DNA from: an uncultured bacterium
GTDB taxonomy: Bacteria > Planctomycetota > UBA1135
DNA: 64,000 nt
Assembly (NCBI GenBank): GCA_937919925.1
Contig: CALFOT010000110.1
Span: 1 to 64,000 of the forward strand
Reading direction: 5' to 3'
Part shown: positions 9,307-16,789 of the stretch, one piece after another
How the letters are laid out: each line of letters opens with the position of its first letter
How positions within the stretch are numbered: position 1 is the first letter of the stretch
Position numbers and translations under genes: made by a program
The notes under the pieces: model-generated
Told to the model about the DNA's origin: nothing
What the model saw: the letters and a program-made list of their open reading frames with translations, nothing else
Databases searched by the model: none

Positions 9307-10047
9307 CTAGCTCAGCACATCCGGCATTTCTGCCCGGATTTCCGCGACTCGCTGCGGCGTGCTGATTTCTTTCCAGTAACCGTGGTGCAAAAGTGCTCGT
9401 GCCGAGGATATGCCAGCGGCGATGGCCGGCACGAGCCCGTGGCGGATGGAGCAGATCGGCAGTTTGGGTGTGGCAAGCCGCGCTTGGCGCAGGAAATCTA
9501 ACCAAGCAGAGTCGGGGCGGGCAATGCCGGTGAAAACCGCCGCCCCAGTCGGGTTTGCGGGCGACGGAGCGTTGCGTGGGTGCAGGCCGCTGATCAAACC
9601 ATTGGCGTCGTAAGTTAAGCCGCCATAATCCGCGAGGGCAGTAAGCGGATGTAAGACCATCACGCTGCCTACTGGAGAGGAAGTTTGGCTAGTGAGCACC
9701 TGAAAATCAAAATCGGTGAACATCTTCGCGTTCACAATTACATCGGGGAGGCTACCGGATTGTTGGACCATCTCCAATAACGTGCCGCCGGTGCCAAGCA
9801 GATGCGGCTCGTTTAAAAAGTGCAGATTCATCGTGGGTGCCGCCCAACGCAACGCCTCGTCGCGAACCTGTTGGGGATGAAAATGCAGGTTGACCCAGAT
9901 CTCGGTGATTCCCGCAGTGGCCAAGCGTGCGAGTAAAAAACGTAGTGGCGTAGTGTTGCCAACCGGCACATTCGCTTTGGCAAACTGATTGCGTATGCCC
10001 TCCAAGCGAGTGGCTTTGCCCGCGGCAAGCAGAAGGGCGCTGCTCAT
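9307..10047 (-). CDS. MurU-like sugar nucleotidyltransferase with altered metal-binding residues
   Basis: The ORF track starts at 10116, but the ATG at 10045-10047 overlaps the upstream TGA as ATGA and opens directly into MSSALLLAAGKATRL, the nucleotidyltransferase signature. This gives 246 aa. The fold resembles MurU/RmlA-type enzymes that make NDP-sugars from sugar-1-phosphates. Oddly, the usual NGD metal-binding segment reads VNAKMFTDFDF, and the usual W-x-D-(I/V)-GT reads WKEISTPQR, so both magnesium-ligand aspartates are replaced (by Lys and Glu). It follows an AmgK-like kinase, as MurU does in the MurNAc recycling route. Confidence 0.78.
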   Translation of the reverse strand: MSSALLLAAGKATRLEGIRNQFAKANVPVGNTTPLRFLLARLATAGITEIWVNLHFHPQQVRDEALRWAAPTMNLHFLNEPHLLGTGGTLLEMVQQSGSLPDVIVNAKMFTDFDFQVLTSQTSSPVGSVMVLHPLTALADYGGLTYDANGLISGLHPRNAPSPANPTGAAVFTGIARPDSAWLDFLRQARLATPKLPICSIRHGLVPAIAAGISSARALLHHGYWKEISTPQRVAEIRAEMPDVLS

Positions 10048-10979
10048 GGAGTATGCAGCACTTTGCGCAGCTCTGGGTAAATGGCAAGCTGATCCAGAAG
10101 CGCCAGCGCGAAGCACCGCGCTTGGATTTCGGCAGCTTCAAAATCACTCCGGCCCGCACCGAGTACTTTGCCGAAAGTGCCGAGCGCTTTCAACACTCTT
10201 TGCAGTGCCGTCAGTAAAAACTGCTGCATGGCATCTTCAGGATGCAAACCGCAACGTTCGCCGAGCGGCAAAATCTGACTGCGCAGCAAATCGAAAACAT
10301 CATCGGGTAACTCCACATACGCATCGGTGTAAAGCGAAGCCAAGTCGTAATAGAGTGGGCCGCTACGTAAGTCTTGGTGATCAATCCACGCCGGACCACC
10401 TTGCATAGGAAGCAGAATATTGCGCGAATGAAAATCGCGATGCTGCAGACACTGTGGGCCAGCGCAGGCCAGTACCGCCAATTCAGCGAGGGATTGTTCG
10501 ATGGCTTGCCATGCTCCAGCGGTAAGTTGGAGGGCTCGGTAGCCGCGTAAATAACAATCACGGAACATCCCAAGTTCCACTTCAAAAAGCTCGCGATTTA
10601 ACGCAAAGCGCAAATTGGGGTGCCCTGCAGGGAGTTCTGCCGACGCCAACTGCAGCCAAGTTTGCAAAATCGATTGATAATTTTCGAATGTAGGCGCGTG
10701 TTGTAAATGGACATCGCCAAGATCCTCCACCAAGTAGGCGCCAGCCATGCTCGCGCCAATTTTTGGACTCCGAATCTCCAAGGATCTCAGGAAATTCGTC
10801 GTGGCGTGTGGCGCGGGAGTTGGAGACACCACCACCAGCCATGTGGCGCCAGCCTCAGGGTTCGCTCGGAAATAGCGCCGCGGACTTACCTCTGGAGTGA
10901 GTGCCATGAGCTCCGCTGGCGCGCCAAATAAGAACATGGCGGCGTCCTGGGGCGACAGAGTTCCGGCGCCAGGATTCAA
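10044..10979 (-). CDS. AmgK-like anomeric sugar kinase (APH family)
   Basis: The ORF track begins at 11078, inside the upstream gene. A better start is the TTG at 10977-10979, which overlaps the upstream TGA as TTGA and has a strong GGAGGGG ribosome site 4-6 nt upstream, giving 311 aa. The kinase core has HRDFHSRNILL (catalytic loop) and IDHQDLRSGPLYYDL (metal-binding Asp), closely matching AmgK (N-acetylmuramate/N-acetylglucosamine 1-kinase) rather than antibiotic kinases. The neighbouring MurU-like gene supports a role in amino-sugar salvage. Substrate is inferred. Confidence 0.82.
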   Translation of the reverse strand: MNPGAGTLSPQDAAMFLFGAPAELMALTPEVSPRRYFRANPEAGATWLVVVSPTPAPHATTNFLRSLEIRSPKIGASMAGAYLVEDLGDVHLQHAPTFENYQSILQTWLQLASAELPAGHPNLRFALNRELFEVELGMFRDCYLRGYRALQLTAGAWQAIEQSLAELAVLACAGPQCLQHRDFHSRNILLPMQGGPAWIDHQDLRSGPLYYDLASLYTDAYVELPDDVFDLLRSQILPLGERCGLHPEDAMQQFLLTALQRVLKALGTFGKVLGAGRSDFEAAEIQARCFALALLDQLAIYPELRKVLHTP

Positions 10980-11857
10980 TGCTCCCCTCCAACATTCCGG
11001 TTGGGTGATTCCCCAAGACCGAGGTTGGTTCGAAACGCCGCGACCTCCGTAAGACTTTGCGTGAGCGTTGCCCGGCATCCAGCATGGCCACGGGAACCAT
11101 CCCGCAATTCCAAGGCGGCATAACCGCGGTAGTGTGCCGCATCCAGTGCAGCGAGGACTTCACGCCAGGGAATGGTGCCGTGGCCGGGTGCAAGATGGGA
11201 GTCCGTTCGCCCATCATTGTCGTGTACATGCAGATGATCCAGGCGCGGCAAGGCAGCTTGCAATTCTTCCAATACCTTGCCTTCCACATGCGCATGTCCC
11301 AAATCCAGGCAGAGCCCCACATGACGACTGGGGTCGATTTCATCCAAAAGCTCCACCAGCTTGGCAACCCGCGTGCCGCTGGAAATGATGTTTTCCAATA
11401 ACAACTTCACGCCGGCCTCCTTTGCCACTGGAACCAAAGCAGCGACGGCCTCGCGCGCCCAATCCTCGGTGGAGGCATTCCAAGCATCGCCTTGCCAACC
11501 TAAATGCAGCACGCCGCAACTTGCTCCGAGAGCGGCAGCGGCGTGGAGGCCGTCGGCGGTGGCGGCGAAGGCTTCTTTACGCGCTTGTTTGCTGCGATCA
11601 ATTAACGACCAGCGTGCATTTTTCTCGAGCAGCTCCGGCACCGAGGGGTAAAACGGTAAATGCACGCTGGCTGCACACAAACCATAGTCTGCTAACCGTC
11701 CACGGAAGGCACTGAGTGCGGCGGCATTCCGCCAGGGTACATGAGGTTCCGCAAGCCAAACCTCGAGTTTTGGGTAACCACTGGCCCCCAAGGCCGCTAA
11801 AGCCAGGTGCCCGAGCTCTTCGTAGACCAGAAGATGGGTGGAGAGTGTGAACTCCAT
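10976..11857 (-). CDS. Sugar phosphate isomerase/epimerase-like TIM-barrel protein
   Basis: 293 aa of the AP_endonuc_2 (xylose isomerase-like) fold. Metal-site strands are visible: VHLPFY near 65, LLLENI near 152, LCLDLGHAH near 182, HVHDNDGRTDSH near 210 and ALELRDG near 250, giving the typical Glu/Asp/His/Glu set. Substrate cannot be told from sequence. It heads a five-gene minus-strand run and its stop is coupled by TTGA to the AmgK-like kinase, so an amino-sugar or trehalose-related substrate is possible. Confidence 0.82.
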   Translation of the reverse strand: MEFTLSTHLLVYEELGHLALAALGASGYPKLEVWLAEPHVPWRNAAALSAFRGRLADYGLCAASVHLPFYPSVPELLEKNARWSLIDRSKQARKEAFAATADGLHAAAALGASCGVLHLGWQGDAWNASTEDWAREAVAALVPVAKEAGVKLLLENIISSGTRVAKLVELLDEIDPSRHVGLCLDLGHAHVEGKVLEELQAALPRLDHLHVHDNDGRTDSHLAPGHGTIPWREVLAALDAAHYRGYAALELRDGSRGHAGCRATLTQSLTEVAAFRTNLGLGESPNRNVGGEH

Positions 11858-11880
11858 CGGTGCGGGTATCCTAGGAAACT
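11858..11880. promoter_or_regulatory. 23-bp bidirectional promoter with symmetric -10 element
   Basis: The divergent gap contains TATCCTAGGA at 11867-11876, close to a perfect palindrome. Read on the plus strand TATCCT lies 8 nt before the VWA gene ATG. Read on the minus strand TAGGAT lies 10 nt before the isomerase ATG. Both genes must be transcribed from overlapping promoters. No good -35 hexamers were recognised. Confidence 0.4.
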
Positions 11881-13422
11881 ATGCTGGCCACTGCACTCTT
11901 GCTCGCCGCTCCGATGTTCATGCAGGCGGAGGAAACCGTCAAGGACTTCAAGCGTTTTTACCGCAAGGAAAAGGATCCACTCAACAAAATTGAGCTGATC
12001 TTCTCGTTAGAGAACATCGATGATCCGGGTGTTGCCGCCGTGATGATTCCGATCCTCACTGATGAAAATGCCGATTTGGCACAAGCGGCACTCGCGGTCG
12101 TCACCCAGTTGCCGTCGGCGGCTGCGCGGCAGCCCTTGCTTGATTTGCTCAACGAGGGCAAAAGCACGGATCTTCTCCCCACGCTGTTGCGTGCCACCGC
12201 GGATGGGCATTGGGCTGAGTTTGCCGACGCCAGCCGTAGTTACCTGGAAAATGGTGATCCTACTGTGCGCCTGTGGGCGGTGACTGCGGCGGGGGCGCTG
12301 CACGATAAGCTGGCTTTGGAGCCGGCTTGCGCCATGGTGGTGGGGGATCCGCATTCTTTAGTGCGGGCGGCAGCCGTGCAAACCGTGGTGATTCTGGGCC
12401 GCGGCAGCGAAGAGATCGCCGGGCCACCGTTAGTGGCCGCTTTGAATGATGAAAACATTTCCGTCAGTGTGGCTGCTTGCATTGGGCTCCGCAGTATTCG
12501 TACCAAACTTGCGATTGATCCTCTCATCACATTGCTGGAAACTGGTACCGGGCGCATCTTGGAACAGATTTGGCCCACTTTGGTGGAAATCACCGATAAT
12601 CAATACAACGATGATCCGTTGATTTGGCGCAAGTGGTGGACCCAAGTCGCCGCCACCTATGTGCTCCCAACGGATGCCAAAATTGCCGAACACCGCGCTG
12701 CGCGGGCAGCTACTTCGGCTTTGTATGTCACGCCCAAAGCCGAAGCCGATTTTATGGGAGTGAAAACTTCGAGCCGCCAGATTGTGTTTGTGATCGATGT
12801 TTCGGGATCGATGGAAGAAGAAATTGTGGATCGTGATTCCTTCCGCGAACGTGGTTTTACGCGTTTTACCAAACTGGCGATTGTGCAGGAAGAACTCGCG
12901 CGCTCGATTGATCAGTTAGGGGAAAACGTATTTTTTAACATTTATAGTTTTGCCACCGAAGTGGAGCCATGGCGTAAAAAGCCGGTGGCGGCCAATGCTT
13001 TGAATAAAAGAAGTGCGATGGCGTGGGTGGGCAAGCTGCATCCTATCGGCGGAGCGCAAGCATCCAAACGCGCCGGAGCCGGTTTGTCCGGTTCCTCGGA
13101 TTTGGAAAAGGGGCGCACCAACACCTATGCGGCCTTGTTAGCCGGGTTAGGCGTCAACGCCGACGCCAAGAAGCGTGGCCCAATGACAGAAACAGCGGCC
13201 GAGGAAATGGGCAAAATCGCGGATACGATGTTCTTTCTATCCGATGGCAAACCCACCGTGGGGGAGCTGGTGGATACCGAAGACATCAAAACTGCGATTG
13301 CCGAAATAAACCGTTTTCGCAAGGTCGTGATTCACACAATTGCCATTGGCGATGTGCCCAGTAACTTCATTAAGGCTCTCGCTAAGGATAATGGTGGCGT
13401 CTTTGTGGATTTGGGGCGCTAA
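11881..13422 (+). CDS. Secreted HEAT-repeat / von Willebrand factor A domain protein
   Basis: 513 aa. A short hydrophobic N-terminus (LATALLLAAPMFMQA) looks like a signal peptide. Residues about 25-240 are helical HEAT-like repeats (for example VAAVMIPILTDENADLAQAALAVV). From about 300 a VWA domain begins with FVIDVSGSM, an intact DxSxS MIDAS motif, and later FFLSDGKPTVGEL supplies the third metal-site loop. Such proteins usually bind partners in a metal-dependent way outside the cytoplasm. The partner is unknown. It is divergent from the sugar operon and precedes tRNA-Pro and rho. Confidence 0.8.
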   Translation: MLATALLLAAPMFMQAEETVKDFKRFYRKEKDPLNKIELIFSLENIDDPGVAAVMIPILTDENADLAQAALAVVTQLPSAAARQPLLDLLNEGKSTDLLPTLLRATADGHWAEFADASRSYLENGDPTVRLWAVTAAGALHDKLALEPACAMVVGDPHSLVRAAAVQTVVILGRGSEEIAGPPLVAALNDENISVSVAACIGLRSIRTKLAIDPLITLLETGTGRILEQIWPTLVEITDNQYNDDPLIWRKWWTQVAATYVLPTDAKIAEHRAARAATSALYVTPKAEADFMGVKTSSRQIVFVIDVSGSMEEEIVDRDSFRERGFTRFTKLAIVQEELARSIDQLGENVFFNIYSFATEVEPWRKKPVAANALNKRSAMAWVGKLHPIGGAQASKRAGAGLSGSSDLEKGRTNTYAALLAGLGVNADAKKRGPMTETAAEEMGKIADTMFFLSDGKPTVGELVDTEDIKTAIAEINRFRKVVIHTIAIGDVPSNFIKALAKDNGGVFVDLGR

Positions 13423-13470
13423 GGATTTTCCCGTTCAGGACTAGTCACCGGCCAAAGCGGGCGTCTATAC

Positions 13471-13499
13471 TTGACAGCGGCGCAGAACAGGAGGAGAAT
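13471..13499 (+). promoter_or_regulatory. Promoter of tRNA-Pro
   Basis: A perfect TTGACA -35 at 13471-13476 is followed by a 17-nt spacer and GAGAAT at 13494-13499. A start about 7 nt downstream would lie 3-4 nt before the mature tRNA 5' end at 13510. This is the clearest sigma-70-type promoter in the window. Confidence 0.6.
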
Positions 13500-13509
13500 C
13501 ACGGCTTAT

Positions 13510-13586
13510 CGGGGCGTGGCTCAGCCTGGTAGAGTGCTGCGTTCGGGACGCAGAGGCCGGAGGTTCAAATCCTCTCGCCCCGACCA
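13510..13586 (+). tRNA. tRNA-Pro (CGG anticodon)
   Basis: 77 nt including an encoded 3' CCA. The acceptor stem CGGGGCG pairs perfectly with CGCCCCG and has C1-G72, as bacterial tRNA-Pro does. The anticodon arm is CTGCG-TTCGGGA-CGCAG, giving anticodon CGG. The T arm contains GGTTCAAATCC. It lies between the VWA gene and rho. Confidence 0.95.
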
Positions 13587-13604
13587 TTTTCCCGTTAGGA
13601 CCCT

Positions 13605-13631
13605 GCCGCCCTCGGCGGCCTCCATTTGGAG
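13605..13631 (+). promoter_or_regulatory. rho leader hairpins, one sequestering the ribosome binding site
   Basis: GCCGCC-CTC-GGCGGC at 13605-13619 is a perfect 6-bp hairpin. Immediately after it, CTCC (13620-13623) can pair with the GGAG Shine-Dalgarno (13628-13631), which is 5 nt before the rho ATG. This could limit translation of rho; rho is autoregulated in other bacteria. There is no T-run, so it does not look like an intrinsic terminator. Confidence 0.35.
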
Positions 13632-13636
13632 TCCTC

Positions 13637-15082
13637 ATGACTGAAGAACAGGCCAAAACACCGGCCAAACGTAGGCGTCGACGTAGACGTCCAAGCCCCA
13701 TCTCAGATTCTTCGCCAGCCACGCATGTGGATGGCGAAGCTAATCCAGATGGGGCTGCGCCTGCGCCAGATTCCGGTAATTCATCCGTGGCACCGCAAGA
13801 GCGGCGTCGGCGACGCCGTGGCGGCATGCCAGAAGGGGGCGACCCGCAGTCTTCTGGGCGCGCGCAAACCCGGCAATCCGGGTCCGGGAGGCAGCCTCAT
13901 TCCCGTCCACAGCGCCAAGGTCGAGACTTCCATCAAGCCGTTCCCTCCGGGCCGCAGGTGGAGCTATCTGGAATTATTGAAATCGGCAAAGATGGCTCGG
14001 GCTACTTGCGCCAACTGGCGAAAGATTTAGTCCCGCAGCCCTCTGATCCGATGGTGCCGCAGCAGTTGGTGCGTCGTTATAAGTTGAAGAATGGTTCGTT
14101 GCTGGTCGGACAGGGTGCGGAGGGTACTGCCAATCGCGGCGGCCGCCTTGTATCCATTGATACCATCGATGGCTTTCCGCTGGCGGAGCTTCCGCCAACG
14201 CGCGGGTTTAAAAACCTCACGGTAATTGACCCGGATTTCCACTATGAATTAGGTGGATTTGCGCAGGAGGGGCAACTCTCCATGCGCATCACGGATTTGC
14301 TTTGTCCGATTGGTCGCGGCCAACGCGGTTTGTTGGTGGCGCCACCCCGCACCGGGAAAACCACCCTATTGATGAATGTCGCTGCCGCCATGGAGGCGCT
14401 GTATCCAGATGTGCATCTGATCGTTTTGCTGGTGGATGAGCGTCCGGAGGAGGCAACCTACTGGCGGCGTAACATAAAGAATGGCGAAGTCTTTGTGAGC
14501 ACCATGGATCAGTCCCCGCAAAACCATGCGCGCCTCTCGGAGTTGGTGCAGTTTCGTGCCGAACGGTTGGTCGAGGCTGGTAAGGAAGTCATGATTTTGC
14601 TGGATTCGATTACGCGCATGACGCGGGCCTTCAACAACGTGCTCGGTGGCAAGGATTCACGCACGATGTCGGGCGGTTTAGATGCGCGGGTGTTCCAACG
14701 CCCGAAACATTTTTTCGGCGCCGCCCGCAATACCGAAAATGGCGGTTCCCTCACCATCCTTGCCACTGCCCTGGTGCAAACGGGATCGCGCATGGATGAG
14801 GTGATTTATGAAGAGTTCAAGGGCACGGGCAACATGGAGCTCACTTTGGACCGACGCTTGGCCGATCGCCGCATTTTCCCAGCGTTGGCGATTGAACACA
14901 CGGCTACGCGGAAAGAAGAAAAGCTGCTTTCGCGCACCACTCTACGCAAGGTCAATATCTTGCGCCGCGTGTTGAGCCGCATGCGTCCGCGCGAAGCTAT
15001 GGAAATGTTGGTGGATCGTATTGGCCAATACCCATCGAACCAAGACTTCCTGGCCGCGTTCTCCATGGATGATGTCCAGTAG
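13637..15082 (+). CDS. rho: Transcription termination factor Rho
   Basis: 481 aa. Rho is a hexameric RNA helicase that ends transcription. Residues 1 to about 105 form a low-complexity extension with runs of arginine (KRRRRRRR, RRRRRR) followed by Ser/Gly/Gln-rich sequence. The RNA-binding domain starts near SGIIEIGKDGSGYLR. The Walker A loop near 236 is APPRTGKTT, and VDERPEEATYW, LLDSITRMTRA and GGSLTILATAL are the usual ATPase motifs. The basic disordered insertion is known in several phyla. It has a GGAG ribosome site that may be sequestered in a hairpin. Confidence 0.97.
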   Translation: MTEEQAKTPAKRRRRRRRPSPISDSSPATHVDGEANPDGAAPAPDSGNSSVAPQERRRRRRGGMPEGGDPQSSGRAQTRQSGSGRQPHSRPQRQGRDFHQAVPSGPQVELSGIIEIGKDGSGYLRQLAKDLVPQPSDPMVPQQLVRRYKLKNGSLLVGQGAEGTANRGGRLVSIDTIDGFPLAELPPTRGFKNLTVIDPDFHYELGGFAQEGQLSMRITDLLCPIGRGQRGLLVAPPRTGKTTLLMNVAAAMEALYPDVHLIVLLVDERPEEATYWRRNIKNGEVFVSTMDQSPQNHARLSELVQFRAERLVEAGKEVMILLDSITRMTRAFNNVLGGKDSRTMSGGLDARVFQRPKHFFGAARNTENGGSLTILATALVQTGSRMDEVIYEEFKGTGNMELTLDRRLADRRIFPALAIEHTATRKEEKLLSRTTLRKVNILRRVLSRMRPREAMEMLVDRIGQYPSNQDFLAAFSMDDVQ

Positions 15083-16073
15083 TACTCAGCAATCCCAAGC
15101 TTCCATGCTGGCCGCTGCTGTTCCAGTTGTCTCAGTGCGTGGGCTGGTGAAAAACTATGGGGATGTTCAAGCTCTGCGCGGTGTAGATTTCGACGTGCCC
15201 GCTGGTTCCGTTCTTGGTTTCCTCGGTCCAAATGGCGCCGGTAAAACCACTGCCATCAAAATTTTGTGTGGTTATTTGGCTGCGGATGCTGGCAGTGTTT
15301 CCGTTTGCGGCTTGGATGTCGCCACCCATGCCTTAGAGGTCAAGCGCCGCATTGGTTATCTGCCGGAAAACAATCCGGTTTACACCGATATGCGTGTAGA
15401 AGATTTCCTCCGTTTTGCTGCTCGAGCGCGCGGTTTGAGCGCGGCTGCAGTGCGCAATGGAATCGATCGCGTAATCGTTCAAACAGGCTTAGCTGAGGTT
15501 TATCGCCGTTATGTTGGCCAGTGCTCAAAAGGCTTTCGTCAGCGTGTAGGTCTGGCCCAGGCCTTAATTCATGATCCGGAGCTACTCGTGTTAGATGAGC
15601 CCACCAACGGCTTGGATCCCTTACAAGTGGTGGAGATGCGCGCTTTGATTCGCGAGCTTGGCTTGACGAAAACAGTCATCATCACCAGTCATGTGCTGCC
15701 CGAGATCGAAGCGCTGGCGGATAACGTCGTGCTCATTCATCGCGGCAAGAAAATTGCAGATGGGCCGCTGGCAACGATTGCCGCTGATTTTTCTGGTGGG
15801 CTGCCAGTGCGTTTTTCGGTTTCTTGTAGCGCCTCCCAGTTTGAACAACTGCTTGCAACGCTGCCTGCTCAAGTGGTCGAAAACCGGCGGGCTGCCTTTG
15901 CCGCTGCCATGCCAAATGTACACGCTGCGGTGGTCGAAGTGGATGGCCCCAGTGGGGTTGCAGCCCTCGCCGAAGCCGCGCACGCCAGCGGCTATCCCTT
16001 GTTGGAGCTCACGCCCTTGGGCGGTTCTTTGGAAGCGCTTTTTCAAAGCTTACGCTTTGGGGGGGAAGGATGA
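15072..16073 (+). CDS. Gld-type ABC transporter ATP-binding protein
   Basis: The ORF track opens at 15021 inside rho. Likely starts are ATG 15072 (11-nt overlap with rho) or ATG 15105, just before VVSVRGLVKNYGD; I use 15072, giving 333 aa. Walker A GPNGAGKTT, signature CSKGFRQRVG and Walker B LLVLDEPTNGLDP are intact. It is most like GldA/CcmA-type exporters of the ABC-2 class. The next three genes (permease, GldG-like, DUF4340) match this family's usual partners and are joined by ATGA overlaps. Confidence 0.9.
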   Translation: MSSSTQQSQASMLAAAVPVVSVRGLVKNYGDVQALRGVDFDVPAGSVLGFLGPNGAGKTTAIKILCGYLAADAGSVSVCGLDVATHALEVKRRIGYLPENNPVYTDMRVEDFLRFAARARGLSAAAVRNGIDRVIVQTGLAEVYRRYVGQCSKGFRQRVGLAQALIHDPELLVLDEPTNGLDPLQVVEMRALIRELGLTKTVIITSHVLPEIEALADNVVLIHRGKKIADGPLATIAADFSGGLPVRFSVSCSASQFEQLLATLPAQVVENRRAAFAAAMPNVHAAVVEVDGPSGVAALAEAAHASGYPLLELTPLGGSLEALFQSLRFGGEG

Positions 16074-16789
16074 GAAGTCTGCTGATTGCGCGCCGCGAGT
16101 TTTTCACGGCATTTGATTCCCCGGTTGGTTATGTGATTCTGGCCATGTTTCCAGCCATGGCCGCCGCTCTCTTTTTTGTGCTCGGCCCGTTCTTTTTGCA
16201 AGGAGAGGCCAGCATGCGCGGTTTCTTCGCTTGGATTCCGTGGTTGCTGGTGGTCTTGGCACCCGCCATCTCGATGCGCATTTGGGCCGAAGAACGTCGT
16301 TCTGGCACGGAGGAGTTGCTGTTAACTTTTCCCTTCCAGCTGCGTGATTTAGTGGTAGGAAAATTTCTTGGCGCATGGGCTATTCTCGGCGTGGCCTTGC
16401 TGTTCACCGCCGGAGTGCCCATCACTTTGGAGTGCTTAGGTGATTTGGATTGGGGCCCCGTCCTTGGCGGCTATGTCAGCGCGATGTTGCTCGGCGGTGC
16501 CAGCTTGGCGGTTGGGCTATTCTTGTCGGCGTTGACAGCGAACCAGATTGTGGCTTGGTTACTTGGTGTGACGGTGTTGATGTTTTTTAACTTAGTCGGC
16601 GGCGCCGCAACTGCCAGCGCCATGCCCCCCGGTTTCGGTCGGCTGCTGCTGGCCATCGACTTCGGAGAGCATTTCCATTCGATTACCCGCGGCGTCATCG
16701 GCTTAGGTAGCGTGGCGTTTTATTTTGCGGTCATGGTGCTATTTTTGTGTGCCAATGGCATCGTGATGGAACGGAGGCGTTGGTCATGA
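16070..16789 (+). CDS. ABC-2 type permease (GldF-like)
   Basis: 239 aa with about six membrane segments. It starts RSLLIARREFFTAFDSPVGYVIL and contains ISMRIWAEERRSGTEELLLTFP, the conserved ABC-2 cytoplasmic segment of GldF/NosY-like permeases. It overlaps the ATPase stop by 4 nt (ATGA) and is coupled to the next gene the same way. It probably forms the membrane part of the transporter with the preceding ATPase. Confidence 0.88.
   Translation: MRSLLIARREFFTAFDSPVGYVILAMFPAMAAALFFVLGPFFLQGEASMRGFFAWIPWLLVVLAPAISMRIWAEERRSGTEELLLTFPFQLRDLVVGKFLGAWAILGVALLFTAGVPITLECLGDLDWGPVLGGYVSAMLLGGASLAVGLFLSALTANQIVAWLLGVTVLMFFNLVGGAATASAMPPGFGRLLLAIDFGEHFHSITRGVIGLGSVAFYFAVMVLFLCANGIVMERRRWS

Noticed and set aside
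10044-10979. Aminoglycoside resistance phosphotransferase
   Set aside because: The APH fold is present, but the HRDFHSRN and IDHQD motifs and the adjacent MurU-like gene fit AmgK-type sugar kinases instead.
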